Positions 53,350-63,087 of a stretch of DNA of 64,000 nt are shown one piece after another (the stretch's first letter is position 1; every line of letters begins with the position of its first letter). The notes beneath the pieces were generated by a model. It saw only the letters and a list, made by a program, of their open reading frames with translations, was not told where the DNA came from and searched no databases. The DNA comes from Platanthera guangdongensis (taxonomy: Eukaryota > Streptophyta > Magnoliopsida > Asparagales > Orchidaceae): contig CM077147.1 in NCBI GenBank assembly GCA_039583875.1, positions 114,138,440 through 114,202,439 on the forward strand, given 5' to 3'. The position numbers were made by a program, and so were the translations under genes.

Positions 53350-55824
53350 TTTTGAAATCTGATGTTTTTCAAAAACAATATGTTCATAAAATTTTTCTTT
53401 GTATGGTAATTTGAAAGGGGTGGGGCTAGCGGCGAAGGCGGGTTCTCACAGCGATTCAGTTGGAGGAGTAGAAGAGGAACAAAAATCAGAAAATTTTTTT
53501 TCAAAATCAGAGAGGTGAGAGGAGGACTCTTCACTTAAATGTAGTGATTCAGTTGGAGCAGTATAAGAAATAAAATCAGAAAATTCTTTTTCGAAATCAG
53601 AGAGGTGAGAGGAGGACTCTTCACTTATGACATTTACAAAGAAACATGAGTCATCATTGGCTAGGGTGTTTTTCATCGAGGGGGTGATAGAGAAATTTAC
53701 TTCGTCGCCGCCTACTCGAAGGAAGATCTTACCATTGCTTACATCAATGATATCTCGGGAGGTGGCAAGGAAAGGTCGGCCAAGGATCAGGGGAACCTCG
53801 ACGTCTTCTTAGATGTCCAATATGACAAAGTCCACCGGGAAGATGAACTTGTCGACTTTTACTAGGACGTCCTCCACTATACCTAACGGGTATTTGACGG
53901 ATCTGTCGGCGAGCTGGATACTCATGCGTGTGGGGTTGAGAATACCAATTCCCAACTTTCGAAACAATGAGAGGGGCATAATATTAATACTCGCACCTAG
54001 GTCTGCTAATGCATTCTTGACAAAAAGATCACCAAAGACACATGGGATAGAGAAACTACCCGGGTCACTAATTTTCTTCGGTAGTCCGTTTGTCAAGACC
54101 GCCGAACACTCGGCATTTAACATGACATGCGAAAGATTCTCTAACTTCTTTTTGTTGGTCAGGAGGTCCTTAAGATACTTAGCGTACTTCGGTATCTGGG
54201 ATATGGCTTCGTGGAAAGGCTGATTTATGTAGATTTGTTTAAACATTTCCAAGAAACGGGTGTATTGATCATCTTGACGTTGTTTATTAAGTTTGGAAGG
54301 GTATGGTGGGGTTGGATTATTTTTAAAAGTGGGTGGTAGAGTGAGGTCTTTTTCTAAAATAGGGTTGATAACTTCTTCAGCAGAGGGTGGAGTTTTTAAA
54401 ATGCGAGCGGAGCTTTGATTTTTTAAAAAAGGAGCGGAGCTTGCCTCAGGCTCTTCACTTACCATGTCAGGAACTTGCTTCCCACTCCGAAGAGTTATAG
54501 CTTTTGCTTGCTCTCTCGTGTTGGGCTCAGTATTGGAAGGAAGAGACCCCGAGGGCCGCTTAGAAATTATTTTAACGAGCTGTCCTACATGATTTTCCAA
54601 ATTTTTGACGCTTCCAGTCAAGGTTCTTATCGTAGCGTCATTAGCATTCATGTATTTTGAAAACATTTCCTCCAAACTTGGAGGTTTTGGGAAACTTTGA
54701 GGAGGTGGTGGTGGTGCAGAAAAATCGATTTGTGGTGGCGGGTGCACAACATTTGATGGATTACTCCATGAAAAATTCGGGAGATTTCTTAAAGTAGGAT
54801 TAAAATTATTCGTAAAAGTAAAACTAGGAGGATGAAGATTCGCAACAGAGAAATTATTAAAAGCGTTTCTAGGTGGATTATTTACATAATCCAAATGTTC
54901 GGTGGAAGGAGTTGCAGATTCCCATACCTGAGGGGCGGAGGCTGCAGTCATCTCCGTAATTTTTTTGCTTAATATTTCAACTTGCAGAGCGAGCTGGGAG
55001 ACGTTGTCCACTTCAAAGATACCTGCAGGTTTGTTTGGGCGGGACCTAGGCACATTCCACTGGTAAGTGTTCATGGCCATGTCCTCAAACAGCTCAAGAG
55101 CTGCTTCCGGGGTCTTATGGTTTAAATTACCGCCAGAAGCTGCGTCTATCATTTGCTTTGTGCTTTGATTTAGCTCATTATAGAACGTCTGCACCTGCAA
55201 CCATACAGGCAGAGCGTGATTTGGGCATTGTCTTAATAATTCTTTGAATCTTTCCCAAGTTTCATATAGGGTTTCAGAGTCTATTTGTCCATAAGCAGAA
55301 ATGTCGTTCCTAAGTTTTGCGGTTTTAGCTGGCGGAAAATACTTCGCCAAAATTTTTTTAGTTAATTGATTCCAAGTTGTGATGTTATTTTTAGGTAGAG
55401 TGTTCAGCCACTGCTTAGCCTTAGTTCTAAGGGAGAAAGGAAATAATCTTAGCCTAATAGCAACATTTGTGACACCATTTATCTTGAAGGTGTCACAAAT
55501 CTCAAGAAAGCTGGGTATGTGTGCGTTCGGATCTTCATCTTGAAGCCCGTCAAATTGCACATACTGCTGCACCATTTGAATTATGCTAGGCTTCAGTTCG
55601 AAATTATTATTTGCTATTGCAGGGCGAACTATACTAGATTCTGTACCCTCGAGATTCGGTCGTGCATAATAGGACATAGGCCTTTGCAAAGCTTCCTCCA
55701 CGTTGGGTTCTTCCATTCTTAAAGTAGTAAATGACTCGGAATCCTCAACCGGCACTTGGGTAGTAGGGCCTTGGAATCGCGATCTTCTCCGAAGAGTACG
55801 CTCAATTTCGTGGTCCAGGTCCAA
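53350..55824 (-). pseudogene. gag: Athila2 gag and protease, nearly open, start lost
   Basis: Frame 55824-53809 (671 codons) begins at LDLDHEIERTLRRRSRF without its ATG region, which is deleted. It carries the gag core, the Pro-rich linker (APPPPPQSFPKPPSLEE) and NHVGQLVKIISKR. It ends in the protease with DLGASINIMPLSLFRKLG and a TAA at 53809-53811 in place of a Glu codon. The frame then continues to 53446 (VEVPLILGRPFLATSRDIID, then two copies of SSHLSDFEK-FSDF). No C-to-T nonsense codons of the Athila1 type are present. Confidence 0.85.
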
Positions 55825-56445
55825 AATAACCTTGGCCGTGCCTACCTGAGTTTAGGAAGGTTCAACCGAACTCTCGTCAGATCGGAGATCTAAAGCTCGC
55901 TTTAAGCTGTGAACCCCTCTATTGGATTTCACTCCAATACAGGAGATTTAACGTCTGCATCTCTCGAGGGGTGCGTGGAACTCTCTTTACTCTTGAGTGC
56001 TTACTTAGAACTATCAGCCTCTCGGCTAGCCAAGAATGAAAGCTAATGATGGAAAATATACATATTGATGATATATCTCCAAGTAGGGTTTTTAATCAAG
56101 AGTAATTCAAGGTGTAACTTTAGAAAGAAAAAGTAAAGTTAAAGCATCATAACTTAATCAACTTGAACCTTGGATCATCAAGATCGAGTACAAGGAAGAT
56201 TAGTTACTCATGGTGAAATGGAGAAAAGGAGATGCGTAGAAGAAAATAATGAAAACAAAGTAGAAACGAAAAAGAAAACAACACTTCTTTTTTAACGGAA
56301 ACAGAGATCTTACAACTTGAAAACCAGAGATTACAAGTGCATGGAAAGTAAACTAAACTAACATTAACATTATGCTACAGAAAGAAGCTAGGAGCTAATA
56401 CAGGGAAAGCATTAAGCTAGAGATAAGAAGAGCTAAAAATGAAGA
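55825..56445 (-). repeat. Athila2 5' LTR, partial
   Basis: It is homologous to the middle of the Athila LTR. On the minus strand it runs from the position equivalent to about 12935 up to about 13510 and then joins gag directly at 'GGCCAAGGTTATTTTGGA'. The joint removes about 1.1 kb. The other end is the Tat2 insertion point (56445/56446). Confidence 0.82.
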
Positions 56446-57107
56446 TGTTGATGCACGAAAACGGACAGGGAGTCGGGCACCACCAGCTAACGGTTCGAGC
56501 ACCGCGGGTAGGGAAGGAAAGGAGGAGACTGTCGACCAATCGGTTACTAGCGGTCGCGGCTAAAGGACCGGAAAAGGGGGCCGCTGGCAGCGGCAACAGC
56601 AGAGTTCGCCCGCCGCGGCTTAAATGCCACTATTGCGGCAGGCTTTCCTTTACTTAAAATGAGAAACAGTTACACAAAAGGGAAAAGAGGTAGCCGGCCG
56701 GACTACAAGCCGCAAAACACTAGACTTGAGACCGCAGCTCTTAACAGGCGAGCTCCTGGATCCCAGTCAGCGTGTCTTGGGGAGTGCACCCTCCCCCTAT
56801 TTATAGGCTCGGGGGCCTGCCCAAGCGGGCAGGGCTAAAGTTACCGGCTGCCCGGGGTACAGGAGAACCGGGCAGAGGTGAGGGGAAGCAAAAGAGAAAG
56901 AAACAAGAAAGGAGGGAAGCCGCACGGCCTGGCGGATTCCTCCTGGCGAGCTGACGGCTGGGTCCTGGAGCCTTGTCGCTGAGCAGGGTCAGCGTTGGCA
57001 GCGGCCTGACATGAAGACCGCCCGGCTTGGGAGGCTTGGCGGTTTGAATACTCAGGCCGCCCGGTCTGGAAAGCTGCACGGACAGGTCGCGGATTCCGGG
57101 CTTATCA
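56446..57107 (-). repeat. Tat2 3' LTR (662 bp)
   Basis: On the plus strand it reads TGTTGATGCACG...GCTTATCA, next to the same TAATCCCCGCAC PPT complement. The minus-strand TATA is at 56798-56805. It has no GTCCGC/GCGGAC hexamer. Instead it has three GACCGC/GCGGTC and about eight GCCGC/GCGGC words, some at positions homologous to Tat1 GTCCGC sites. Confidence 0.85.
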
Positions 57108-57189
57108 TAATCCCCGCACATTTTTAAGTTTCCAAAAAACTTCGAAAATGTAGAACTAAGCCGGAGACCGCGACTGCCGCATAGTCGTC

Positions 57190-57196
57190 TATAAAA
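57190..57196 (+). promoter_or_regulatory. TATA box of Tat2 antisense gene 1
   Basis: TATAAAA lies 116 bp before the ATG at 57306 and 29 bp after a GACCGC word (57165). It is homologous in position to 20315 in Tat1. Confidence 0.6.
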
Positions 57197-57305
57197 TCCC
57201 TTGGCCCTTGTCACTCTTCAAGATTCCTGCCGAGCCACGGGTCGCTACTCGCCACTTGCGGTCAGCATTTTGCAAGCCGACGTGATCTTTCACAAGATCG
57301 ATGTT

Positions 57306-59342
57306 ATGTCTTCAATGTTAGCACGGAACAAGAAACCGCCATAAAAGAAGCAAAGCCGGAGCGAGAACTCGGATGATTCTGCCCGACAGTTTGCCAAGAA
57401 GCCTGGGAAGCCGGAGACTTCAACGGCTTCTGGACCTGAAAAGAGGCCGACAGAGACCGTCGGCGGATCATCGCAGGCCGCAGTAGATCCCAAAGCGGTT
57501 TCAAAGACTGCACTAGCACAAACCGGAATTGCCAAATCCTTCGACCTGACTTTCTCTCCATCAGGAGAACCACTGCTAAAAATCGGTGGGACGGAGGAGA
57601 AAAGTGTTGAATCTGGAAAACCGTCCGAATTGAAGGACAAGGTCGACGTAATCGTTGTGGACGACAACGAGCCAGAGAAGGTGCTGGAGACCGAATAGAT
57701 TTTGGGCGAACAGCGCAAGCGGACTGAAAAGGTGTTCAGTTCCTTGAAACGGCAGAAGGAAAGGCGCGAAACCCTTGAAGAAAGGATGAAAAGGAAGATG
57801 AGGAAGTTGCACGCCAGAAATCGGAATATTTCTGAAAAGACCGGCGCGGACAGTCTTCAACACAGGCCGCACGAGAAGGAGGTACCCGAGAACTCGCCCA
57901 CACCGGATTACAAGCCGAGCGAACTGGAGAGTACGCCCGCGGTTAGCGACTCGCTCAGCGAGCTCCTGAAGGGCATGGAGACCGTCCAGCGGCAAGACGC
58001 GCTATTGTCGACACCAGCGGCTTCTGAGGAGGTTGACCGCCCCGATATCCAGGTTATTGGGGAGAAGCCTGGCGAACCGGCTTCCGCGGCTTCTGAAGGA
58101 GCCGAGAAACTGAAGCTTCGCGAGAAGATGGAGGAGATGAAGAAACTGATCGTCGAGAAGCCGGTGGCGACCACACTTCCATTGCTGCAAGGTAAACACC
58201 GGGACGTTAGGCGAATTATTAAATTCTACAATTCGCGGTCAAGGTAGAAGGGGGCGAATATAATATTAAATCCGCCGGCCAGCTTTTTCTTGACCACGAC
58301 TCAACTGAAAAGCCGAGCTAAGGAAGCCGAGCGGCTATGGAAAGAAAAGCTAAAGAGGATAGATCTTGAACGGCTCCGGCGGCCAGTGATTAAAATCCAA
58401 ACCGCGGCCTCTAGAGGAGATAAACATCAAACTGACGGTCTTATCCAACCGACTTCCTTACTTGAACCTCGCAACAATCCGGCTAAACCTGACTGCGGTT
58501 TCTCTTCTGCAGGTGTACCTGAGACCGCGATGAAACCGGGCGACTTGAGGTCATTTTTGTCTATGCTGCCACCGCCTCCGCCTCCAAGTGTTCGCGAGAA
58601 GGTGATGGCCGACTTCCAGAAGGACGTCGGCACGCTGCAGGCGGCTTTGAATGCGGCCACCGAAACCCTGCGGATTAAAGACGAAGAGCAGCGGGTTGCC
58701 CAGGAGGCCGCGAAAAAAAGGATCCAAGAGTTGCAAACCACCCTGGAGCAAGAGACCACAAGGTTGCAGACTGCGCTTGAGCAGGAGACCATGAGGTTGA
58801 AGTCAGCGATGGAGCAAGAGACTGCTAGACTCCAGACCGCGAGGGAAGAAGAGACCACAAGGCTCCAGACCGCGATGGAAACCGCGGAGGCAAAGATTGC
58901 TGAGATGCAGGTCGCCTTGGAGCAGGAAAGGACGGAGAAGTATTTGCTGATGGCCGCGCGGCTGGAAGGAGACAGAGAAGAGATCAAACATGCTGAAGGC
59001 GGCGAGAACCAAGACCTGCCAGCGGAGACCGGCGGAGAATAGCGGCCTGCTCTACCAACGTCTGGAGAGTTGTCGGGTACTGGCCGCCCGGCCTCTGGCG
59101 AGACTTCAAATCCACCGGAGGCCGCGGCGCCTAGACAGGTCGCAGTTCCAAGCGGGCTCGGGGGTCAGGGGATCCCAATGATCCCATTTGCGAGAGTGGA
59201 ACGCGACACTGCGCGGGTTCATCGGTCTCTGCATGCGCTTCATAATCTGGTTAGCCAGGTGTACGTTGCGATTGTGCAGACCGGTGAACAGGTCGCGAAC
59301 ATAGGACGAGACAGGCCGGAGGATGACAAGCGATCCTGAGCG
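57306..59342 (+). pseudogene. Tat2 antisense gene 1
   Basis: A single reading frame runs from ATG 57306 (MSSMLARNKK) to TGA 59340, interrupted by TAA at 57342 and TAG at 57696, 58245 and 59040. It corresponds to Tat1 20407-22381. It has a basic N-terminal half, the shared phrase LQHRPHEKEVP, a coiled coil near 58110, then a region with a run of Pro (PPPPPPSV near 58570). A strong coiled coil of imperfect heptad repeats follows (LEQETTRLQTA, 58745-58930, five to six copies), and then a conserved tail (RVERDTARVHRSLHALHNLVSQVY). The 58245 stop or the acceptor at 58522 may be bypassed by splicing. No known domain is recognised. Confidence 0.55.
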
Positions 59343-59798
59343 ACTTGAGAGAACTAAGCCGCGCGGACAATTGATTATTATGTTGTAATATATATTTTTT
59401 CTCTGGATGTTGAACTATTTGATTGTTGTAAACTGCTGTATTTTATTATGCTGCGAACTGAATGCGGCTTATGCAGTTTGTATTTATAATCCACATGCCT
59501 GCTGCTTTGTTATGAAAAACTTAAGTATAGGATAGTAGCCGAGCGGTCTCGCGAATAGAGCGCCGGTTTGAATATTTGATGCCCATATGATTCGCCATAG
59601 AATTATTCTAAGTGCAGGTATATAGCCGTGCGGACTGACGGACTAAACTGCGGCTTGGCCATTAAGCTGATCTGTGCTTCCAGCGGGCTTAGGCCGCGCG
59701 GCGTGACAACTAGCCGCGATTTGACGTTGGGCACTGTACCTTCACAGATTTTCTATAAATAGCGCTGACCCCGGAGATTTCATCACAAATCAAAAAGG
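59343..59798 (+). promoter_or_regulatory. Promoter region of Tat2 antisense gene 2
   Basis: This non-coding stretch has a TATA box (TATAAATA, 59754-59761) 45 bp before the ATG at 59799. GCCGCG, GCGGCT and GCGGTC words are frequent here; GTCCGC is absent. Confidence 0.6.
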
Positions 59799-61054
59799 AT
59801 GCGGGCTAAGTCCAAGTCGTCGCGGTCTGACAAGGCCACTGCGGTGAGGACTGATGCGTCCTCCGCTTTCCACTCTGCTGATCACAAAGAATGCCGGCTT
59901 ACAAAAGCCGAGCTGGAGGATTTCGTTGAGAAGCACATGCAGGGAAGTCCGCTGGTCGCGCGGCTTCCCCGACAGGATGAGCGGATCAATTCTTCCCACG
60001 CAAATCAGATAGCGGTCCCGATCGACCACTTTGACTGCAGCTTCAGCTTCCCGATCATGATGGAGGCCGTAGCGGTCTTCGAACACTACGGAGTTGTGCC
60101 CGGACAACTACCCCCAAACTCGATAGCCTCCATATATAGCATTATCTCCTACCTTAGGTCGGAAAGACTCCGCTTCTCTATGAGGCTCTTCCGGGAATGC
60201 TTTTCGGTGCGGTCTATCCCGGACTCCGGGACAAAGATCTTCCGGGGGAACCTCTACTTCGGCTGCAGGGGGCTGAAGATAGTAAACTTGGCGAACAAGA
60301 TCGCGAACTGGTCCGAGCAGTTTCTCATATTCGAGGGAAACCTGGGGTTACTGCCAGTCGACCCCCAGATCCGCGAAGAGGCCGCCTTTGGCAGCAGTGG
60401 CTTGGACGGCGTCGAGAAGGAGACCTACAACTTCTTCAAAGGCGAGCGGCTTGATGTAAACCACTACATCCCGCTGTTGCCGTCGCTAGTGGGAATCGAA
60501 GCGGAAGATAGTAAGCTCCAAGCCGGCCGACCTGATATCTTAGCCGCATGGACTGGAAACTAACTTTGCCTTTATCTTTGCAGCTGCTGTGGCGGTCCCG
60601 CTGAACAAGCCGCAAACTCCTGGCGGTCTGACTCTCACTCAAAGAGAGAAGAGAGCGAGACGTGCCAAGCCGGCGCGGGTTGTGGAGGAGGAGTCGGCCT
60701 CCTCTGGAGAGTTTATGCTGCAAGGAACAGGCAGCAGCCTGAAGGACCTTCACGGCGATCCGGCCTTGCGGTGGAGTCCGGACGGCAAGTCAGTGACGAT
60801 CTCCACCGCCCTCCCCTAGTGGGGGGGGGGGGGAAGAAGAAGTAAGCCGCCACGCGAGAGTGGTTGGCGGCGCGCTGTATGGCAAGCGTAACTTGAAGGC
60901 GATGCGCCAAGTTCCACCAGACGACCTGTCGCGGCTAGCCGCGCAAGTCGGGGCAAGGAGCTTTGTGGCAAGTCACTTCATGGGTCTTGCCTACAAGCAA
61001 CTAATGAAGGAGAACAGCGGCCTGAAGAGGCAGTTAGTGGAACAAGGGTCAAAG
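59799..61054 (+). pseudogene. Tat2 antisense gene 2, Transposase_28-like, truncated
   Basis: ATG is 59799 (MRAKSKSSRSDKATAVRTDASSAFHSADH would exceed the limit if quoted on; the shared core is SAFHSADHKEC). Exon 1 is 59799-60510, intron 60511-60583 (GTAAGC…TCTTTGCAG), exon 2 from 60584. The domain phrases PIDHFDCSFSFP, FEHYGVVPGQLPPN, FLIFEGNLG match Tat1. The intron position and phase are the same as in Tat1 (both junctions give Glu-Asp-Thr). TAG near 60819 next to a run of 13 G breaks the frame; the homologous text resumes as GGALYGKRNLKAM to about 61054, where Tat2 ends. Confidence 0.65.
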
Positions 61055-61060
61055 ACCGAG

Positions 61061-61171
61061 CCCGGCCAGAGCCCGATAAAGGAAGGGCCCAGGCTCAGCC
61101 AGGTTTGCAAAAGCCCGGGCCCGATCAGGCCCAGTCCGGGCCGGCCCGATCGGGCCTTTTGGACAGGCCTG
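61061..61171. mobile_element. Possible hAT-type transposon end
   Basis: A GC-rich patch carries repeated GGGCC/GGCCC and CCCGAT words and ends GGACAGGCCTG at 61171. Read in reverse this begins CAGGCCTGTCC, which looks like a plant hAT terminal sequence with subterminal repeats. No second terminus or 8-bp duplication was found, so the call is weak. Confidence 0.3.
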
Positions 61172-62122
61172 GTCTAAAACGTAGAAAACGAAATATTTGA
61201 GAGGGGACTCGCGGAAGACGAACATAGAGGTTTACGATGGCTTCAAATCAAAAAGTGCGCAACATGAAAGTTGTAGAGCTCGTCGAGATGAACAAATTTT
61301 ATGGTAACCATTTTTTTATACAATATCATTTTGACCCTAAAAAAGGCAAACAAACACAAACTATAGCGGACTACTCGGGAAGGGCTGCAGTACTCGAGAA
61401 CAAGAAAATTCACTCGAGAGAAATGATGCATGAACAGGATGATTCACTCGAGAACAAGAGCATTCACTCGAGAGAAATGATGCAGGAATAGAAGATTCAC
61501 TCGAGAACAAGAATATTCACTGGAGAGAAATGATGCACGAATAGGAAGATTCACTCGAGAACAAGTCCAGTCACCTGAGAACTCAATAAAAATAAATTGC
61601 ATAAACAGTTCTTTTTTGTCCTCATAAATAGTCTTTTTTGCAAAAATATCCAAAATCAAACTATAGATATGAATAGTAAAAGACATTTTTGAATAGTGTT
61701 TTAATATTAAAATAATCATATTTATATATTTTGAAAAAGTAGAATGAGTTCAAAATGGAGGACCAAACGCGTGCCGAATTAAACGAAACTTGCACCGAAG
61801 GCGAACACTGACGCTACGAACCCAATGACGAAGTCAAAACTAGAATCCGATGAACCATTCTTGAGATATAAATGTTCAAAGTCTACGGCAAACATAAATT
61901 CTACAAAACTTCGGCAAATTATCGAGACCCGAATATCGCTCGGATCGCGACGAAACTTGACGAGCAAGTCCAAAATAATTTGGCCGACTCGACCACACGG
62001 ATGCGAAAATGTTTTAACGGCATTGCACCATCAACTCAACGTTAAAAGTAACTTCATGACGTCATAAATATGACGATACCAAATCAAAGAAAAAATCTTT
62101 GAAAAAAAATCAAGGGCATTAC
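61172..62122 (+). repeat. LTR of family C (second copy)
   Basis: 61656-62122 aligns with 1-508 and ends GGGCATTAC. The preceding 480 bp are probably the U3 of the same LTR. They include AACATGAAAGTTGTAGAGC, a phrase common in plant gypsy LTRs, and a cluster of CTCGAG palindromes. The true left boundary is not visible. The ORF at 61237-61491 is made of the repeats and is not considered a gene. Confidence 0.55.
61388..61560. repeat. CTCGAG palindrome tandem array
   Basis: The unit 'cactcgagaacaag...attcactcgagagaaatgatgca' is repeated about three times (period about 53). It carries six exact CTCGAG sites (61393-61555), and one site has decayed to CTGGAG. Confidence 0.75.
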
Positions 62123-63087
62123 CCCGGTATCAAATAGAGTATAGGCTGCTTTCCCACCAACCATTATAGTGTCGAGGTATCAATTATAACGACTCAAGCT
62201 AGACTCCTATAATATCCTAGGCAATTGAAAGGAAATGTTCATAACACATTAACCAAATTACAACGTACCTGCGATCACGTCATGAGAATTCCTCTCTCGA
62301 GCCATGTCCAGCGCAAACACCAAATCCTGAGCAAGTCCGGGGTTTCTTCCTCGTGGTCCTCGTCCTCGTCCACTTTTGTGTCCCAGACCTCGTGGAACTA
62401 CCAGAGGAAGGGCTGGGATAACATTCCCACGTAGTTGTGGGCAATAGCTCTGGATGTGTCCCAGCTAGTTACACTGGAAGCAGACTCGCTTGTGTTGCTC
62501 CCTAGGATGTATGTATTGTGGTTGTGGTGGAGGTAGTGCTGGCTACGGTGCCTGACACTCCGTCCTGAAATTCTGATGGAAGTGAACTCCGCCTCTATTA
62601 TTTCTCTTCCCCGATTGTCCTTCCTCCTTCAATAAGTGGGGCCAGCCTCCATTACACACTCTGCGGGTCTCTTATTACTACCCAAATAATCTACCTCTAG
62701 CCTTTTTGTCATGTCAATGATCTCAGCTAAACTCGAGTCTGCTATAAATAAAAGGGCTTGCCTCAGGGGATCTCGCAAGACTTTGTAGAATTGTTTAGCA
62801 TAACCTCGATCATCTAACTCTTAGGAGTCAGCAATCCTTGTCAAATGTTGAAACTCCATCTGGTATTCTGTAACCAAGTTAGATCCCTGTTTTAACTACA
62901 TGAATCTTTCCTCGAGTTAGTCTCTAGCGGTCGACGTGATGAAATGTTCCAATAAAGCTCCGGAAAACTCAGTCCAACTGATTTCTATATAAACTCGTCC
63001 ATGGAAGGTGGAGCCCATCAGGGACTTCAACCACGTCTTAGCGTGTAGTTCCAGGACAGACACTGCTAATGTTACAGCCATGCTGGC
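62123..63087 (-). pseudogene. gag: Tekay-like gag and start of protease, minus strand
   Basis: On the minus strand the gag reads from 63085 (MAVTLAVSVLELHAKTWLKSL) through LVTEYQMEFQHLTRI and a zinc knuckle CFQCN-LGHIQSYC with a stop at one spacer residue (near 62470). It then runs to a GTACG splice donor at 62268. Further on, GGKAAYTLFDTG (near 62125-62160) is the protease active site, where the fragment ends. At least five stops are present. It is homologous in layout to 3985-5300. Copia LTR sequence interrupts its N-terminus at 63088. Confidence 0.7.

Larger units (their letters stand above)
46810..56445 (-). mobile_element. Second Athila element (Athila2), minus orientation, incomplete
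   Basis: It belongs to the same family as Athila1. The 3' LTR is 46810-48577. Integrase, RT and gag read leftwards from 55824 to 50426. The 5' LTR is present only in part (55825-56445) because its 3' end, PBS, leader and gag start are deleted and its other end is cut by Tat2. The left target flank is GTCTAC; the matching duplication cannot be checked. An intact gag frame makes this copy a useful reference for Athila1. Confidence 0.88.
56446..61060 (-). mobile_element. Second Tat element (Tat2), LTR plus antisense genes only
   Basis: It is colinear with the left 4.6 kb of Tat1: LTR, PPT, antisense gene 1, promoter, antisense gene 2. It then breaks off within exon 2 of gene 2, near 61055. Gag, pol and the 5' LTR are absent. 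Nucleotide similarity to Tat1 is patchy, but gene order, TATA positions, intron and PPT are conserved, so it is a different subfamily of the same lineage. Confidence 0.82.

Noticed and set aside
61237..61491. Small gene of 84 codons
   Set aside because: Half of it is the CTCGAG tandem array, and it lies in an LTR.
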